Both the position numbers and the translations under genes were made by a program. Source: Pseudonocardia terrae (GTDB lineage: Bacteria; Actinomycetota; Actinomycetes; Mycobacteriales; Pseudonocardiaceae). From it: DNA of 64,000 bases. Shown here piece after piece: positions 52,330 to 60,554 of the stretch (positions are counted from its first letter, which is position 1; every line of letters begins with the position of its first letter). The DNA lies in assembly GCF_021343995.1 (NCBI RefSeq), contig NZ_JAJTTE010000001.1:62001-126000 (forward strand), in the 5' to 3' direction. Below the pieces are notes generated by a model, which was given only the letters and a program-made list of their open reading frames with translations, made no database searches and was not told the DNA's origin.

Positions 52330-53999
52330 CCCAGGTGGTGGAGCCGGGTCAGGGGCAGGGCGGGCGAGCGGTGCAGCGGGACGTCGCGGCCGTCGACGCG
52401 CACCGGGATCGGCTCGGGGGCGACCTCGACCCGGGGCGTGGCGGTGTTGTGCAGCATGTCCGCGCAGGTCAGGCCCCGGCTGTCGGCGATGGTCGCGTAG
52501 GTGTGCCCGCGGGGCAGGTTCCCGTGGTCGGCGTGCCGGGACACGAACACGTGGGCCAGCCGCGCCGGGGCGGTGCCGAGACCCCCGTAGAAGGGGAGCA
52601 TCCGCCGCGGCTGGGTCAGCCGGGTGGAGCCGGACCCCGAGCCGGCGGCGCCCCAGGCGACGAACCCGGACTTGAGCACCAGGTCGGGCTGGGCGCCGAA
52701 CCAGGCCGGGTTCCACAGGACCAGGTCGGCGAGCATCCCGGGCCGGACCGAGCCGACGTGGTGGGCGAGCCCGTGTGCGACCGCCGGGTTGTGCGTGAGC
52801 TTGGCCAGGTAGCGCAGCACCCGGGCGTTGTTGGCGATGTCGGGGCCGGTCTCGCCGGCCAGCGTCGCCTGCACGTGCGCGAGCTGCCAGGTCCGCCGCG
52901 CGGTCTCGCCGATCCGGCCCATGCCCAGGGCGTCGGAGTTGACGATCGCGATGGCGCCGGAGTCGTGCAGGGCGTTCTCGGCGGAGATCGCGTGCTCGCG
53001 GATGCGGCCGGCCGCGATGCTCACGTCGCTGGGCACGTGGGCGTGCCCGCGGTGCACCGTGAGGGTCATCGGGCCCAGCTCGGCGACGGTCGACGGGGTG
53101 AGCGGCAGCGTCGGCGTCGTCGACGAGGTGAGGACGTTGTCCTTCGAGACGATCTGCAGCAGGTCGGGATGCCCGCCGCCGCCCTCGACGTGGTACGCGT
53201 GCACCGTCCGGCCGCCGACGGCGTCGAGGGTGTCGGCGAGGTAGCCGGACTCGTTGAGCGTGTCGGTGTGCAGGGCGACGGGCAGGTCCGCGCCCTCCGC
53301 CACGCCCAGGCACGTGTCGATCACCGGGGGCGTGGCGCCCCAGTCCTCGTGGATCTTGAAACCGCCCGCGCCCGCGGCCACGGCCTCCTCGAGCAGCCCG
53401 GCGCTGGTGGAGCTGCCGCGGGCGAGGAACGCGGCGTTGATCGGCACGTCCGCCCAGCCCTCGATCAGGGTGTGCAGGTTGCGGCGCGGGTTGGCGCCGA
53501 CGTCCCAGACCCCGCCCATCCCCATCCCGACCAGCGTGGTCACGCCGGCGGACAGTGCCGCGGCGGCGAGATCGGCGTTGGACAGGTGCACGTGCGAGTC
53601 CACGACGCCGGGGGTGCAGATCAGCCCCTCGCCCGTGATCATCGCGGTGTGGGCGTCGACCTCCAGCTCGACCCCGGCCTGGACCTGAGGGTTCCCGGCG
53701 CGGCCGACCCCGACGACCCGGCCGTCCTTGATGCCGATGTTGGTCTTGCGCACGCCCAGCAGCGGGTCGACCAGCACCACCCCGAGGACGATCATGTCCA
53801 GGGCGCTCGCGCGGTCGGCGGAGCTGCTGACGAGCGCGCCGTGGCGGGCGGTCTTGCCGCAGCCGCCGAGCAGCTCCTCGCCGGGCTCGGTGTCGTCGGC
53901 CTCGACCTCGATCCACAGGTCGGTGTCGCCCAGCCGGATCCGGTCGCCGGTCGTCGGCCCGTACAGGCGGGCGTAGGCGCGGCGCTCGACGGTCGTCAT
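52326..53999 (-). CDS. ureC: Divergent urease alpha subunit
   Basis: 557 residues. All nickel ligands align: His136 and His138 (DSHVHL), the carbamylated Lys215 (FKIHEDWG), His244 (ALHTDTLNE), His270 (AYHVEGG) and Asp356 (NSDALGMGRIGE). The catalytic His316 and Arg332 are kept, but the mobile-flap motif MVCHHL reads LTVHRG: the flap Cys is Val315 and the next His is Arg. The downstream SSDSQAMG reads NSDALGMG. No ureD, E, F or G gene is present here. A urea-like or other amide substrate, or another metal, is possible. Confidence 0.9.
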   Translation of the reverse strand: MTTVERRAYARLYGPTTGDRIRLGDTDLWIEVEADDTEPGEELLGGCGKTARHGALVSSSADRASALDMIVLGVVLVDPLLGVRKTNIGIKDGRVVGVGRAGNPQVQAGVELEVDAHTAMITGEGLICTPGVVDSHVHLSNADLAAAALSAGVTTLVGMGMGGVWDVGANPRRNLHTLIEGWADVPINAAFLARGSSTSAGLLEEAVAAGAGGFKIHEDWGATPPVIDTCLGVAEGADLPVALHTDTLNESGYLADTLDAVGGRTVHAYHVEGGGGHPDLLQIVSKDNVLTSSTTPTLPLTPSTVAELGPMTLTVHRGHAHVPSDVSIAAGRIREHAISAENALHDSGAIAIVNSDALGMGRIGETARRTWQLAHVQATLAGETGPDIANNARVLRYLAKLTHNPAVAHGLAHHVGSVRPGMLADLVLWNPAWFGAQPDLVLKSGFVAWGAAGSGSGSTRLTQPRRMLPFYGGLGTAPARLAHVFVSRHADHGNLPRGHTYATIADSRGLTCADMLHNTATPRVEVAPEPIPVRVDGRDVPLHRSPALPLTRLHHLG

Positions 54000-54583
54000 G
54001 CGTGTGTCCTCCCCATCCGGACCACCGGGACCTCCCGCTCCGCGCCGGCCTCCACCTTCAGCGACGTCCCGGCCGGCAGGTCGAGGCGGAAGCCGCCCGC
54101 GTCGGCGAGGTCGACCGCCAGCGCCGGGTTGAGCCGGTCGAGCTGGACGTGCGAGGAGACCCAGATCGCCAGGTGTCCCCGGTTGTGCAGGCGCGCGGTG
54201 CCGCGCTCGCGGCCGGGCGCCAGCTCGCGGGGCGGGCCCTCGGCGCGGACTGCCCCCGGCCCGTCGGCCCGCGGGGTGCCGAAGGGCCGGTCGACGTGTA
54301 CGAGCACCGAGCCGTGCGGGAACAGGGCCTCGACCTGCAGCGACGGCACGGCGGAGGCGACGCCCTCGACCAGCCGTTCCGGGTCGACGACGGTGCGGGC
54401 CCGGGCGACGACCTCCTCGTAGGGCAGGTCGTCCCAGGCCATCTCACAGATCTCGTCGCAGACCAGGGCGACGGCGTCGGGCGCGCCGAGCTTCGCGCCG
54501 CGGTCGAGCCGACGGCGCGCGAGCGAGGCCGCGCTGTGCAGCAGCAGCCGCTCGGTCTCTCGCGGGGTCAGGTGCACGGGCAC
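53996..54583 (-). CDS. ureAB: Fused urease gamma-beta subunit (UreA-UreB)
   Basis: 195 residues. Residues 1-95 are UreA-like (VHLTPRETERLLLHSAASLARRRLDRGAKLGAPDAVALVCDEI, then LVEGVASAVPSLQVEALFPHGSVLV). Residues about 110-190 are UreB-like (RLHNRGHLAIWVSSHVQLDRLNPALAVDL, then GGFRLDLPAGTSLKVEAGAEREV). Such fusions occur in H. pylori and in second urease loci of streptomycetes. The gene opens a five-gene operon in which each stop overlaps the next start. GTG 54583 or GTG 54577 begins the protein. Confidence 0.92.
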   Translation of the reverse strand: MPVHLTPRETERLLLHSAASLARRRLDRGAKLGAPDAVALVCDEICEMAWDDLPYEEVVARARTVVDPERLVEGVASAVPSLQVEALFPHGSVLVHVDRPFGTPRADGPGAVRAEGPPRELAPGRERGTARLHNRGHLAIWVSSHVQLDRLNPALAVDLADAGGFRLDLPAGTSLKVEAGAEREVPVVRMGRTHA

Positions 54584-54585
54584 AG

Positions 54586-54603
54586 CGTGACCATTCGGTC
54601 ACG
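54586..54603. promoter_or_regulatory. Inverted repeat upstream of ureAB
   Basis: CGTGACC-ATTC-GGTCACG, perfect 7-bp arms, directly upstream of the ureAB start and in the 62-bp gap shared with the divergent PucR-type gene. A likely operator for the operon. Confidence 0.55.
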
Positions 54604-54644
54604 GGGCCGGTAGCACTTCGTGCAGCGTGATGTGAGCTGGATGA

Positions 54645-54658
54645 TGTGCAGATGCACA
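54645..54658. promoter_or_regulatory. Palindrome over the start of the PucR-type gene
   Basis: TGTGCA-GA-TGCACA, perfect 6-bp arms, covers both possible start codons (GTG 54646 and ATG 54652) of the regulator. It could serve autoregulation, or may be coincidental. Confidence 0.4.
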
Positions 54659-55857
54659 ACCGGCGTGACACTGCAGCGATCCCGGCCGCGAACCCGGCCG
54701 ACGACGCCCGCTGGGCCGTCCTGGTGGGGCGGCTGCGGGTCGACTCGGGTGGCCTGGTCGACGAGTTCGTGGACAAGGTCCGCCGGATCGCCCCGTACGG
54801 CCGCGGCCTCGTGCCGCCGGACCGGCTGGTCGCCGACGCGGACCTGACCTTCGACCACCTGCTGCGGCGGATCGCGGGCCAGGACGTCCCCGACCGGCTC
54901 GCGGCCGTCGGCGAGTCGATCGGGCGGGACCGGGCCCGCCGCGGGGTCCCGCTCAACGAGCTGCTCTCGGCGGTGCGGCTCGACTTCCGTGTGCTGTGGT
55001 CGGCCCTACGCGAGCGGGCGACGCCGGAAGAGCGCGACGTCCTGGTCTCGCGGGTCGAGCAGGTGTGGGCGGTGGTCGAGGACTACACGCTGCAGGTCCA
55101 GTCCAGCTACCAGGAGGAGGCCGCGCTGCTCGCGCGCGAGCGGCTCGGGGAGCGGACGGCGCTGGTCGGCGAGCTGCTGGGGAGCGAGAACCCCGATCCC
55201 GACCAGGTCGAGCGGGTGGCGCTCGCACTGGCCGTCGACGTCGACGCGGACTTCCTCGTCGCCGCCGCCGGTGCCGCGTCCGGCGCCGGTCTGCGGCGCG
55301 TCGCCGAGTCCCTGGCGGCGCGGGGCCGCATGGTGCACGTGCAGGCGGCCGGCGCGCACAGCGTGCTGATCGCGGCCTGGCAGGGCGGGACCGGCGCGCC
55401 GGTGCGGGCGGTGCTCGACGGCGTGCAGTGCGGGGTCGGGCCGCTCGCCCACGGGCTCGCCACCGTGCCGCGGTGTGCGCGGCTGGCGACCGAGATCGCG
55501 TCGGTGACCGCGGGGCCCGGCCCGGTCGAGGTGGGCGACGCCTGGCTGCCGCTCGCCGCGGGACGGCTCTCCGACACCGCGGCCGAGCTGGTCGACTCGG
55601 TGCTGTCCGGGCTGGCGGAGGCGGCGCCGGGGGAGCGGGACCGGCTGCTGGAGACGGTGCGGGCGTTCGCGGAGTCCGGCTCCATGAAGGAGGTGGCGGA
55701 GGCCTCCTTCTGCCACCGCAACACCGTGCTCAACCGGTTGCGCCGCTTCACCGCGCTGACCGGGCGCGACGTCACGAGGCCCACCGACGCGGCGGTGGTC
55801 CTGCTGGCGCTGGCCGCCGCGAACCGGGGGCTTGTCGCGCTGGGGCCGATGCCCTAA
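54646..55857 (+). CDS. PucR/CdaR-family transcriptional regulator
   Basis: 403 residues. A helical N-terminal sensor (about 30-175; LVDEFVDKVRRIAPYG to YQEEAALLARERLGERT) of the RsbRD-like type, a middle GGDEF-like fold, and the C-terminal PucR helix-turn-helix: ETVRAFAESGSMKEVAEASFCHRNTVLNRLRRFTALTG. PucR-type proteins often activate nitrogen-compound catabolism (purines, amino acids). It is divergent from ureAB with operator-like inverted repeats in the gap, so it very likely controls the urease-like operon. Confidence 0.9.
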   Translation: MQMHNRRDTAAIPAANPADDARWAVLVGRLRVDSGGLVDEFVDKVRRIAPYGRGLVPPDRLVADADLTFDHLLRRIAGQDVPDRLAAVGESIGRDRARRGVPLNELLSAVRLDFRVLWSALRERATPEERDVLVSRVEQVWAVVEDYTLQVQSSYQEEAALLARERLGERTALVGELLGSENPDPDQVERVALALAVDVDADFLVAAAGAASGAGLRRVAESLAARGRMVHVQAAGAHSVLIAAWQGGTGAPVRAVLDGVQCGVGPLAHGLATVPRCARLATEIASVTAGPGPVEVGDAWLPLAAGRLSDTAAELVDSVLSGLAEAAPGERDRLLETVRAFAESGSMKEVAEASFCHRNTVLNRLRRFTALTGRDVTRPTDAAVVLLALAAANRGLVALGPMP

Positions 55858-55858
55858 C

Positions 55859-55878
55859 GTACAACCATGTGGTTGTAC
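55859..55878. promoter_or_regulatory. ArsR-type palindromic operator overlapping the start codon
   Basis: GTACAACCATGTGGTTGTAC: perfect 9-bp arms (10 with flanking bases) around TG. It covers the GTG start of the ArsR gene at 55869, pointing to autorepression at a leaderless or near-leaderless transcript. Confidence 0.75.
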
Positions 55879-56246
55879 GTGAGCGGATCGCCGGCGGGCT
55901 GAGTCCGGACGAGATCGACCGGATCTTCCACGGGCTGGCCGACGCGACCCGGCGGGACATCGTCGAGCAGGTGCTGCGCGAGGCACAGTCGATCTCGACG
56001 CTCGCCCGCCGGTACGACATGAGCTTCGCCGCCGTGCAGAAGCACGTGGCGGTGCTCGAGCGGGCCGCGCTCGTCACCAAGCAGCGACGTGGACGGGAGC
56101 AGCTCGTGCACGGCAACCCGGAGGCCCTGCAGCGGGCCGCCCGCCTGCTCGACGACTACGAGCGGATCTGGCGGCACCGCGTGCGGGCCATCGAGGACGT
56201 CCTCGCCGAGGACGCCCTCGCCCGAGACCCGGAGGAGAGGACGTAA
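55869..56246 (+). CDS. ArsR-family regulator of the SRPBCC gene
   Basis: 125 residues from GTG 55869. Winged helix with DEIDRIFHGLADATRRDIVEQVLREAQSISTLARRYDMSFAAVQKHVAVLERAALVTKQRRGREQLV: the ArsR type that lacks metal-binding cysteines and is regularly paired with an SRPBCC (AHSA1-like) gene. That partner follows after two bases. It probably represses the pair through the palindrome at its start. Ligand unknown. Confidence 0.9.
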   Translation: MVVRERIAGGLSPDEIDRIFHGLADATRRDIVEQVLREAQSISTLARRYDMSFAAVQKHVAVLERAALVTKQRRGREQLVHGNPEALQRAARLLDDYERIWRHRVRAIEDVLAEDALARDPEERT

Positions 56247-56248
56247 CC

Positions 56249-56734
56249 ATGACCGTGATCGACGTCCGCAAGGACCCGCAGGCCCTCACGCTGACCTTCG
56301 TCGCCGAGTTCGACGCCCCGGTCGAGCAGGTGTGGCAGGTGTGGGCGGACCCGCGCCGGCTGGAGCGGTGGTGGGGCCCGCCGACCTGGCCTGCGACGTT
56401 CGTCGAGCACCGGTTCGTCGTCGGCGGGCGGTCGCGCTACTACATGACCGGCCCCGAGGGGGAGAAGGCCGGCGGGTGGTGGCGGATCACCGCGATCGAC
56501 GAGCCCCACCGTCTGGAGTTCGACGACGGCTTCGCGGGCGAGGACGGCGAGCCGAACACGGACATGCCCACGACCCACGCGACCGTGACGCTGGAGCCCA
56601 CGGGCTCGGGCACCCGGATGACCACCGTGACCACCTTCCCCACCCTCGAGGACCTCGAGAAGCTCGCCGCGATGGGGATGGAGGAGGGCATGCGCCTCGC
56701 CATGGGGCAGATCGACGCGGTACTGGCGGGCTGA
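56249..56734 (+). CDS. SRPBCC (AHSA1-like) protein
   Basis: 161 residues. LTFVAEFDAPVEQVWQVWADPRRLERWWGPPTWPATFVEHRFVVGGRSRYYMTGPEGEKAGGWWRITAIDEPHRLEFDDGF is the typical AHSA1/START opening with RWWGPP and the Trp-rich turn, followed by the beta sheet and a closing helix. Commonly paired with ArsR-type regulators in actinobacteria; ligand and function unknown. Confidence 0.9.
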   Translation: MTVIDVRKDPQALTLTFVAEFDAPVEQVWQVWADPRRLERWWGPPTWPATFVEHRFVVGGRSRYYMTGPEGEKAGGWWRITAIDEPHRLEFDDGFAGEDGEPNTDMPTTHATVTLEPTGSGTRMTTVTTFPTLEDLEKLAAMGMEEGMRLAMGQIDAVLAG

Positions 56735-56864
56735 GGCGGGTCGCCCGCGGGCGTGAGGGGTGTCCGCGGGCCTTCCCCCGGCCGTCGGCGGCAGGACCGC
56801 GGAGTGGCGCGGGTGACAGGGGCAGGACCTCGGGAAACGTCCCCAGCTCGTCTAGCCTCGTCGG

Positions 56865-57440
56865 GTGTCCGCCCGAGCGTCGTCGCCCGCCACCGATCTG
56901 GCCACCACCGTGGTCTTCGCCGCGTTCCTCGCGGTGCTCGGACTCTTCCCGGGGGTGTACGTCGGCGCCACCGGCGTGCCGATCGTGGTCCAGAACATGG
57001 GGCCGTTCCTGGCGGGGGTGCTCATCGGCGCGAAGCGGGCCGTGTTCGCCGTCGTGCTGTTCCTGGCGCTGGTCGCGATCGGGCTGCCGCTGCTGTCCGG
57101 CGGCCGCGGCGGCCTCGCCCCGTTCGTCGGCCCCAGCGGCGGGTTCCTGCTCGGCTGGATCCTGTCGGCGCTGGTATCGGGCCTGATCGCACAGGCCGCC
57201 GCGCGGCGCGGCCGGCCCGGGTTCCCCGTGCTGCTGCTCGCGGCGTTCGCCGGCCTCGTCGCCGACTACGTGATCGGCGTACCCTGGCTGGCCGTCTACA
57301 CCGGGTCGTGGAGCACCGCGCTCACGGGGTCGCTGGTCTTCGTCCCCGGCGATCTGGTCAAGGTGGTGGTCGCGGCGCTGATCGCCTCGGTGGTGCACCG
57401 CGCGCTGCCCGGACGCCTGGTGGGGACGCGGACGCGGTGA
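56865..57440 (+). CDS. bioY: Biotin ECF transporter S component BioY
   Basis: 191 residues from GTG, about six membrane helices. The BioY family marks are visible: FLAVLGLFPGVYVGATGVPIVVQNMGPFLAGVLIGAKRA, GLPLLSGGRGGLAPFVGPSGGFLLGWILSALVSG, ADYVIGVPWL and VFVPGDLVKVVVAALIA. BioY binds biotin and takes part in uptake. It opens an operon with an acyl-CoA ligase, a thiolase and the energising BioM/BioN pair. No good ribosome site is seen; TAGCCT seven bases before the start could be a -10 element of a leaderless mRNA. Confidence 0.93.
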   Translation: MSARASSPATDLATTVVFAAFLAVLGLFPGVYVGATGVPIVVQNMGPFLAGVLIGAKRAVFAVVLFLALVAIGLPLLSGGRGGLAPFVGPSGGFLLGWILSALVSGLIAQAAARRGRPGFPVLLLAAFAGLVADYVIGVPWLAVYTGSWSTALTGSLVFVPGDLVKVVVAALIASVVHRALPGRLVGTRTR

Positions 57441-58738
57441 CCGCCCCGCGCACGCCTCCCGTCCTCGGCGCCGCCACGGTCCCCGCCGGGCTCCTGGGCC
57501 GGGCCCACGCCGCCGCCGCGGAGCTGGCGCGCCGGGGACTGCGGGAAGGCGGCCGGGTCGCCCTGGAGGGCAGCGCCGACGACGACCTCCTCGCCCGGTT
57601 CCTCGGCGCCGACCTGCTCGGCGCCGCGGCCCTCGTCGTCGAACCCCGGTGGTCCGTCGGCGAACGCGCCGCCGTCCTCGACGACGCGCGCCCCGACCTC
57701 GTCGCCGGGACCGTCGGGACCGCCGGCACGGGGGGCCTCGTCGACGCCGAGCCGGGCGCCGTGACCCCCGCGGGCGACGGGCGCACGCCCTTCTACCTGC
57801 CCACCACGTCCGGCAGCAGCGGCCGCCCCACCGTGCTGCAGCGCTCCCGGGACTCGTGGCTGCGCAGCTTCGCCGCCCTCGGCCCCGTGCCCGGCCCGGT
57901 CCTGATCGGCGGTCCGCTCAGCTCGTCGCTGTTCCTCTTCGGCGCCCTGCACGCGTTGTGGTGCGGGGCCGAGCTCCGGCTCGGCCGGGCCCCGGACGCC
58001 CGCGCCGCCGCGACCACCCACGTCGTCCCGGCCATGCTCGCCGACCTGGTCGCCGCGCAGGAGCGCGCAACCGAGCCGTCCGCGCTCCGGACCGTGGTCT
58101 GCGGCGGCGCGCACCTCGGCGACGGCCTCCGGGAACGGTTCGCCCGCGCCTTCCCCGGCGCCGAGCTCGTGGAGTACTACGGCTCCGCGGAGCACTCCCT
58201 GATCGCGATCCGGCGCGGCGCCGGGCTGCGGCCGGTGCCGGGCGTCGACCTGGACGTCCGCGACGGCACGCTCTGGGTCCGCTCACCCCTCGCGGCCGAC
58301 GGGGCGCTGCGCGGCGGCCGCCTGGCGCCCGCGGGGGAGTGGACGACCGTCGGCGACCGTGTCGACCTCCACGACGGCGTGCTCACGGTGCACGGCCGCG
58401 ACTCCGCCGTGATCTCCAGCGGGGGCCGGCTGGTGGGGGCCGAGGAGGTGGAGACCGTGCTGCGCGAGGTCCCGGGTGTCGACGACGTGGTGGTCGCCGG
58501 GTCGCCGCACCCCCGCCTCGGGGCGCTGGTCACCGCCGTCGTCGAGGGGGAGGCCGAGGGGGAGCCGGCCCTGGCGGACCTGCGCGCGGCGGTCCGCCGG
58601 GCCCTCGAACCCGGCAAGTGGCCGCGGGTGTGGCTGCGGGCGAAGGCGTTGCCGCGCACCGCCTCCGGCAAGCCCGCCCGGGCCGTGATCACCGACGAGC
58701 TGGCCGCGGGGGTCCTCGACGCGGAGCCGCTGCGATGA
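57437..58738 (+). CDS. AMP-binding acyl-CoA ligase in the biotin operon
   Basis: 433 residues from GTG 57437 (GTGA overlap with bioY). ANL-superfamily blocks: FYLPTTSGSSGRPTVLQRSRDSW (P-loop-like), VVCGGAHLGDGL, VEYYGSAEHSLIA, GEWTTVGDRVDLHDGVLTVHGR and the C-terminal catalytic Lys in RTASGKPAR. The N-terminal domain is short (family usually 500 or more residues). It would form an acyl-CoA from a carboxylate. Its place between biotin uptake genes suggests pimelate, biotin or a side-chain-altered biotin as substrate; this is inference. Confidence 0.85.
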   Translation: MTAPRTPPVLGAATVPAGLLGRAHAAAAELARRGLREGGRVALEGSADDDLLARFLGADLLGAAALVVEPRWSVGERAAVLDDARPDLVAGTVGTAGTGGLVDAEPGAVTPAGDGRTPFYLPTTSGSSGRPTVLQRSRDSWLRSFAALGPVPGPVLIGGPLSSSLFLFGALHALWCGAELRLGRAPDARAAATTHVVPAMLADLVAAQERATEPSALRTVVCGGAHLGDGLRERFARAFPGAELVEYYGSAEHSLIAIRRGAGLRPVPGVDLDVRDGTLWVRSPLAADGALRGGRLAPAGEWTTVGDRVDLHDGVLTVHGRDSAVISSGGRLVGAEEVETVLREVPGVDDVVVAGSPHPRLGALVTAVVEGEAEGEPALADLRAAVRRALEPGKWPRVWLRAKALPRTASGKPARAVITDELAAGVLDAEPLR

Positions 58739-59880
58739 ACTCACCCGTCGTCGTCGTCGCCGCCCGCCGCACCCCGATCGGTACCGCCGGTGGCGTGCTG
58801 CGCGACCTCGCCGCCGACGAGCTGGCTGCCCCGGTGCTCCGGACCCTGCTCGCGGACGCGGGGCTGACCACGGTCGACGACGTCCTGCTCGGCAACGTCT
58901 TCGGCCCCGGCGGCAACACCGCCCGGGTGGCCGCCCTGCGCGCCGGCCTCGGCGCGGAGGTCCCCGGCCTGACGGTCGACCGGCAGTGCGCCAGCGGGCT
59001 CGCGGCGATTACCCTGGCCGCGACCATGATCACCGCGGGGGAGGGCGAGGCCTACCTCGCGGGCGGCGTCGAGAGCGCGTCGACCGCCCCGCACCGGTTG
59101 TGGCGCACCGATCCGCCCGAGCCCTACACCCGCGCGCCCTTCGCCCCGGCCGAGCTCGGCGACCCGGAGATGGGTGAGGCGGCGGACCTCGTCGCCGCCG
59201 AGGCGGGGATCTCCCGCGAGCGGCAGGACCGCTTCGCCCTGCGCAGCCACGAGTGCGCGGTGGCCGCGCAGGCCGCGGGCCGCTTCGACGACGAGCTGGT
59301 CGAGGTCGCCGGGGTCCGGCGCGACCAGCGGCCTCGCGCGGGCTTCACCGCCGCGCGGCTCGCGCGTTTCCGGCCCGCCTTCACCGCGGACGGCACGGCC
59401 ACGGCGGCGAACTCGTGCGGCGTCAGCGACGGTGCCGCGGCGGTCCTCGTCGTGTCGGAACGCGTGCGGCGCGAGCGGAACCTCCCTGGCCTGCGGCTGG
59501 TCGCGAGCGCGACCTCCGGCTGCGACCCGCGGCGGCTCGGGCTCGGCGTGGTCCCGGCCCTGCGCACGGTGCTGAAGCACGGCACGCCCCACGTCACCGA
59601 GTTCACCGAGGCCTTCGCCGGGCAGGCGCTGGCCTGTCTCGATGCGGCCGGCCTCGACGAGGGGACGGTCAACCCCGACGGCGGGGCGATCGCCCTCGGC
59701 CACCCCTGGGGCGCCTCGGGCGCGGTCCTGGCGGTGCGGCTGTTCGCACAGCTCGTGCGGCAGGGGCGGGGCGGTCTCGGGCTGACGGCGCTGTCCGCCG
59801 GTGGGGGGTTGGGCGTCGCGGCCCTGTGGCAGGCCGTCGGGCCGGACGGGGAGCCGGTACCACCGGAGGGAGCACGGTGA
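58735..59880 (+). CDS. Thiolase-family protein with two active-site substitutions
   Basis: 381 residues, ATGA overlap with the ligase gene. The nucleophile is kept (Cys85, VDRQCASGLAA) and so is the His of GGAIALGHPWGASGA (His323). The second catalytic cysteine, in the usual CIGGGMG, is Ser354 (LSAGGGLG), and the active-site Asn of NEAFA is Thr291 (TEAFAGQ). These changes affect the residues that abstract the alpha proton and hold the reacting water, so Claisen chemistry is in doubt. It may cleave or transfer an acyl chain related to biotin or pimelate, or be non-catalytic. Confidence 0.85.
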   Translation: MNSPVVVVAARRTPIGTAGGVLRDLAADELAAPVLRTLLADAGLTTVDDVLLGNVFGPGGNTARVAALRAGLGAEVPGLTVDRQCASGLAAITLAATMITAGEGEAYLAGGVESASTAPHRLWRTDPPEPYTRAPFAPAELGDPEMGEAADLVAAEAGISRERQDRFALRSHECAVAAQAAGRFDDELVEVAGVRRDQRPRAGFTAARLARFRPAFTADGTATAANSCGVSDGAAAVLVVSERVRRERNLPGLRLVASATSGCDPRRLGLGVVPALRTVLKHGTPHVTEFTEAFAGQALACLDAAGLDEGTVNPDGGAIALGHPWGASGAVLAVRLFAQLVRQGRGGLGLTALSAGGGLGVAALWQAVGPDGEPVPPEGAR

Positions 59881-60554
59881 TCACGTTCGAGGGCGTCGGG
59901 CACCGCTACGAGGAGCGGGTGGTGCTGCGCGAGGTCGACCTGGCGCTCCCGGAGCGGCGGATCGGCTTCGTCGGAGCCAACGGCTCGGGCAAGTCCACGT
60001 TGGCGCGCATGGTGAACGGGCTCGTCCTGCCCACCGAGGGCCGGGTGCTCGTCGACGGCCTGGACCCGGCCGAGAAGGGGCCCGCGGTCCGCCGGCGGGT
60101 CGGGTTCGTGTTCACCAACCCGGACAGCCAGATCGTGATGCCGACCGCGGGCGAGGACGTCGCGTTCTCCTTGCGCCGCAGCGGGTTCTCCCGCTCCGAG
60201 CGCGCCCGGCGGGCCGCCGCGGTGCTCGCCGCGCACGGCCTCGAGGGCTACGCCGACCATCCCGCCCACCAGCTCTCCGGCGGCCAGAAGCAGCTCCTCG
60301 CGCTGTGCGGGATGCTCGCCCTGGATCCCGACGTGCTGGTCTGCGACGAGCCGACCACCCTGCTCGACCTGCGCAACACCCGTCGCTTCGCCGAGATCGT
60401 GGCGGGGCTGCGGCAGCAGGTGCTGCTGGTGACCCACGACCTGGACCTGCTGGCGGACTTCGACCGCGTCGTCGTGCTCGACGAGGGCCGGGTCGTGGCC
60501 GACGACGAGCCGGAGCCCGCGCTGCGGCACTACCGGAAGCTGTGCGAGACGTGA
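59877..60554 (+). CDS. bioM: ECF transporter ATPase BioM
   Basis: 225 residues from GTG (GTGA overlap with the thiolase gene). Walker A GANGSGKST, Q-loop in NPDSQIVMPTAGEDVAFSL, signature LSGGQKQLLALC, Walker B DVLVCDEPTTLLDL and the switch His in LLVTHDLD. CbiO/EcfA-type ATPase that powers biotin uptake with BioN and BioY. Confidence 0.94.
   Translation: MITFEGVGHRYEERVVLREVDLALPERRIGFVGANGSGKSTLARMVNGLVLPTEGRVLVDGLDPAEKGPAVRRRVGFVFTNPDSQIVMPTAGEDVAFSLRRSGFSRSERARRAAAVLAAHGLEGYADHPAHQLSGGQKQLLALCGMLALDPDVLVCDEPTTLLDLRNTRRFAEIVAGLRQQVLLVTHDLDLLADFDRVVVLDEGRVVADDEPEPALRHYRKLCET

Noticed and set aside
47721..55857. Urease accessory genes ureD, ureE, ureF or ureG
   Set aside because: Every gene around the locus was read; none has the UreG P-loop with its metal motif or other accessory features.
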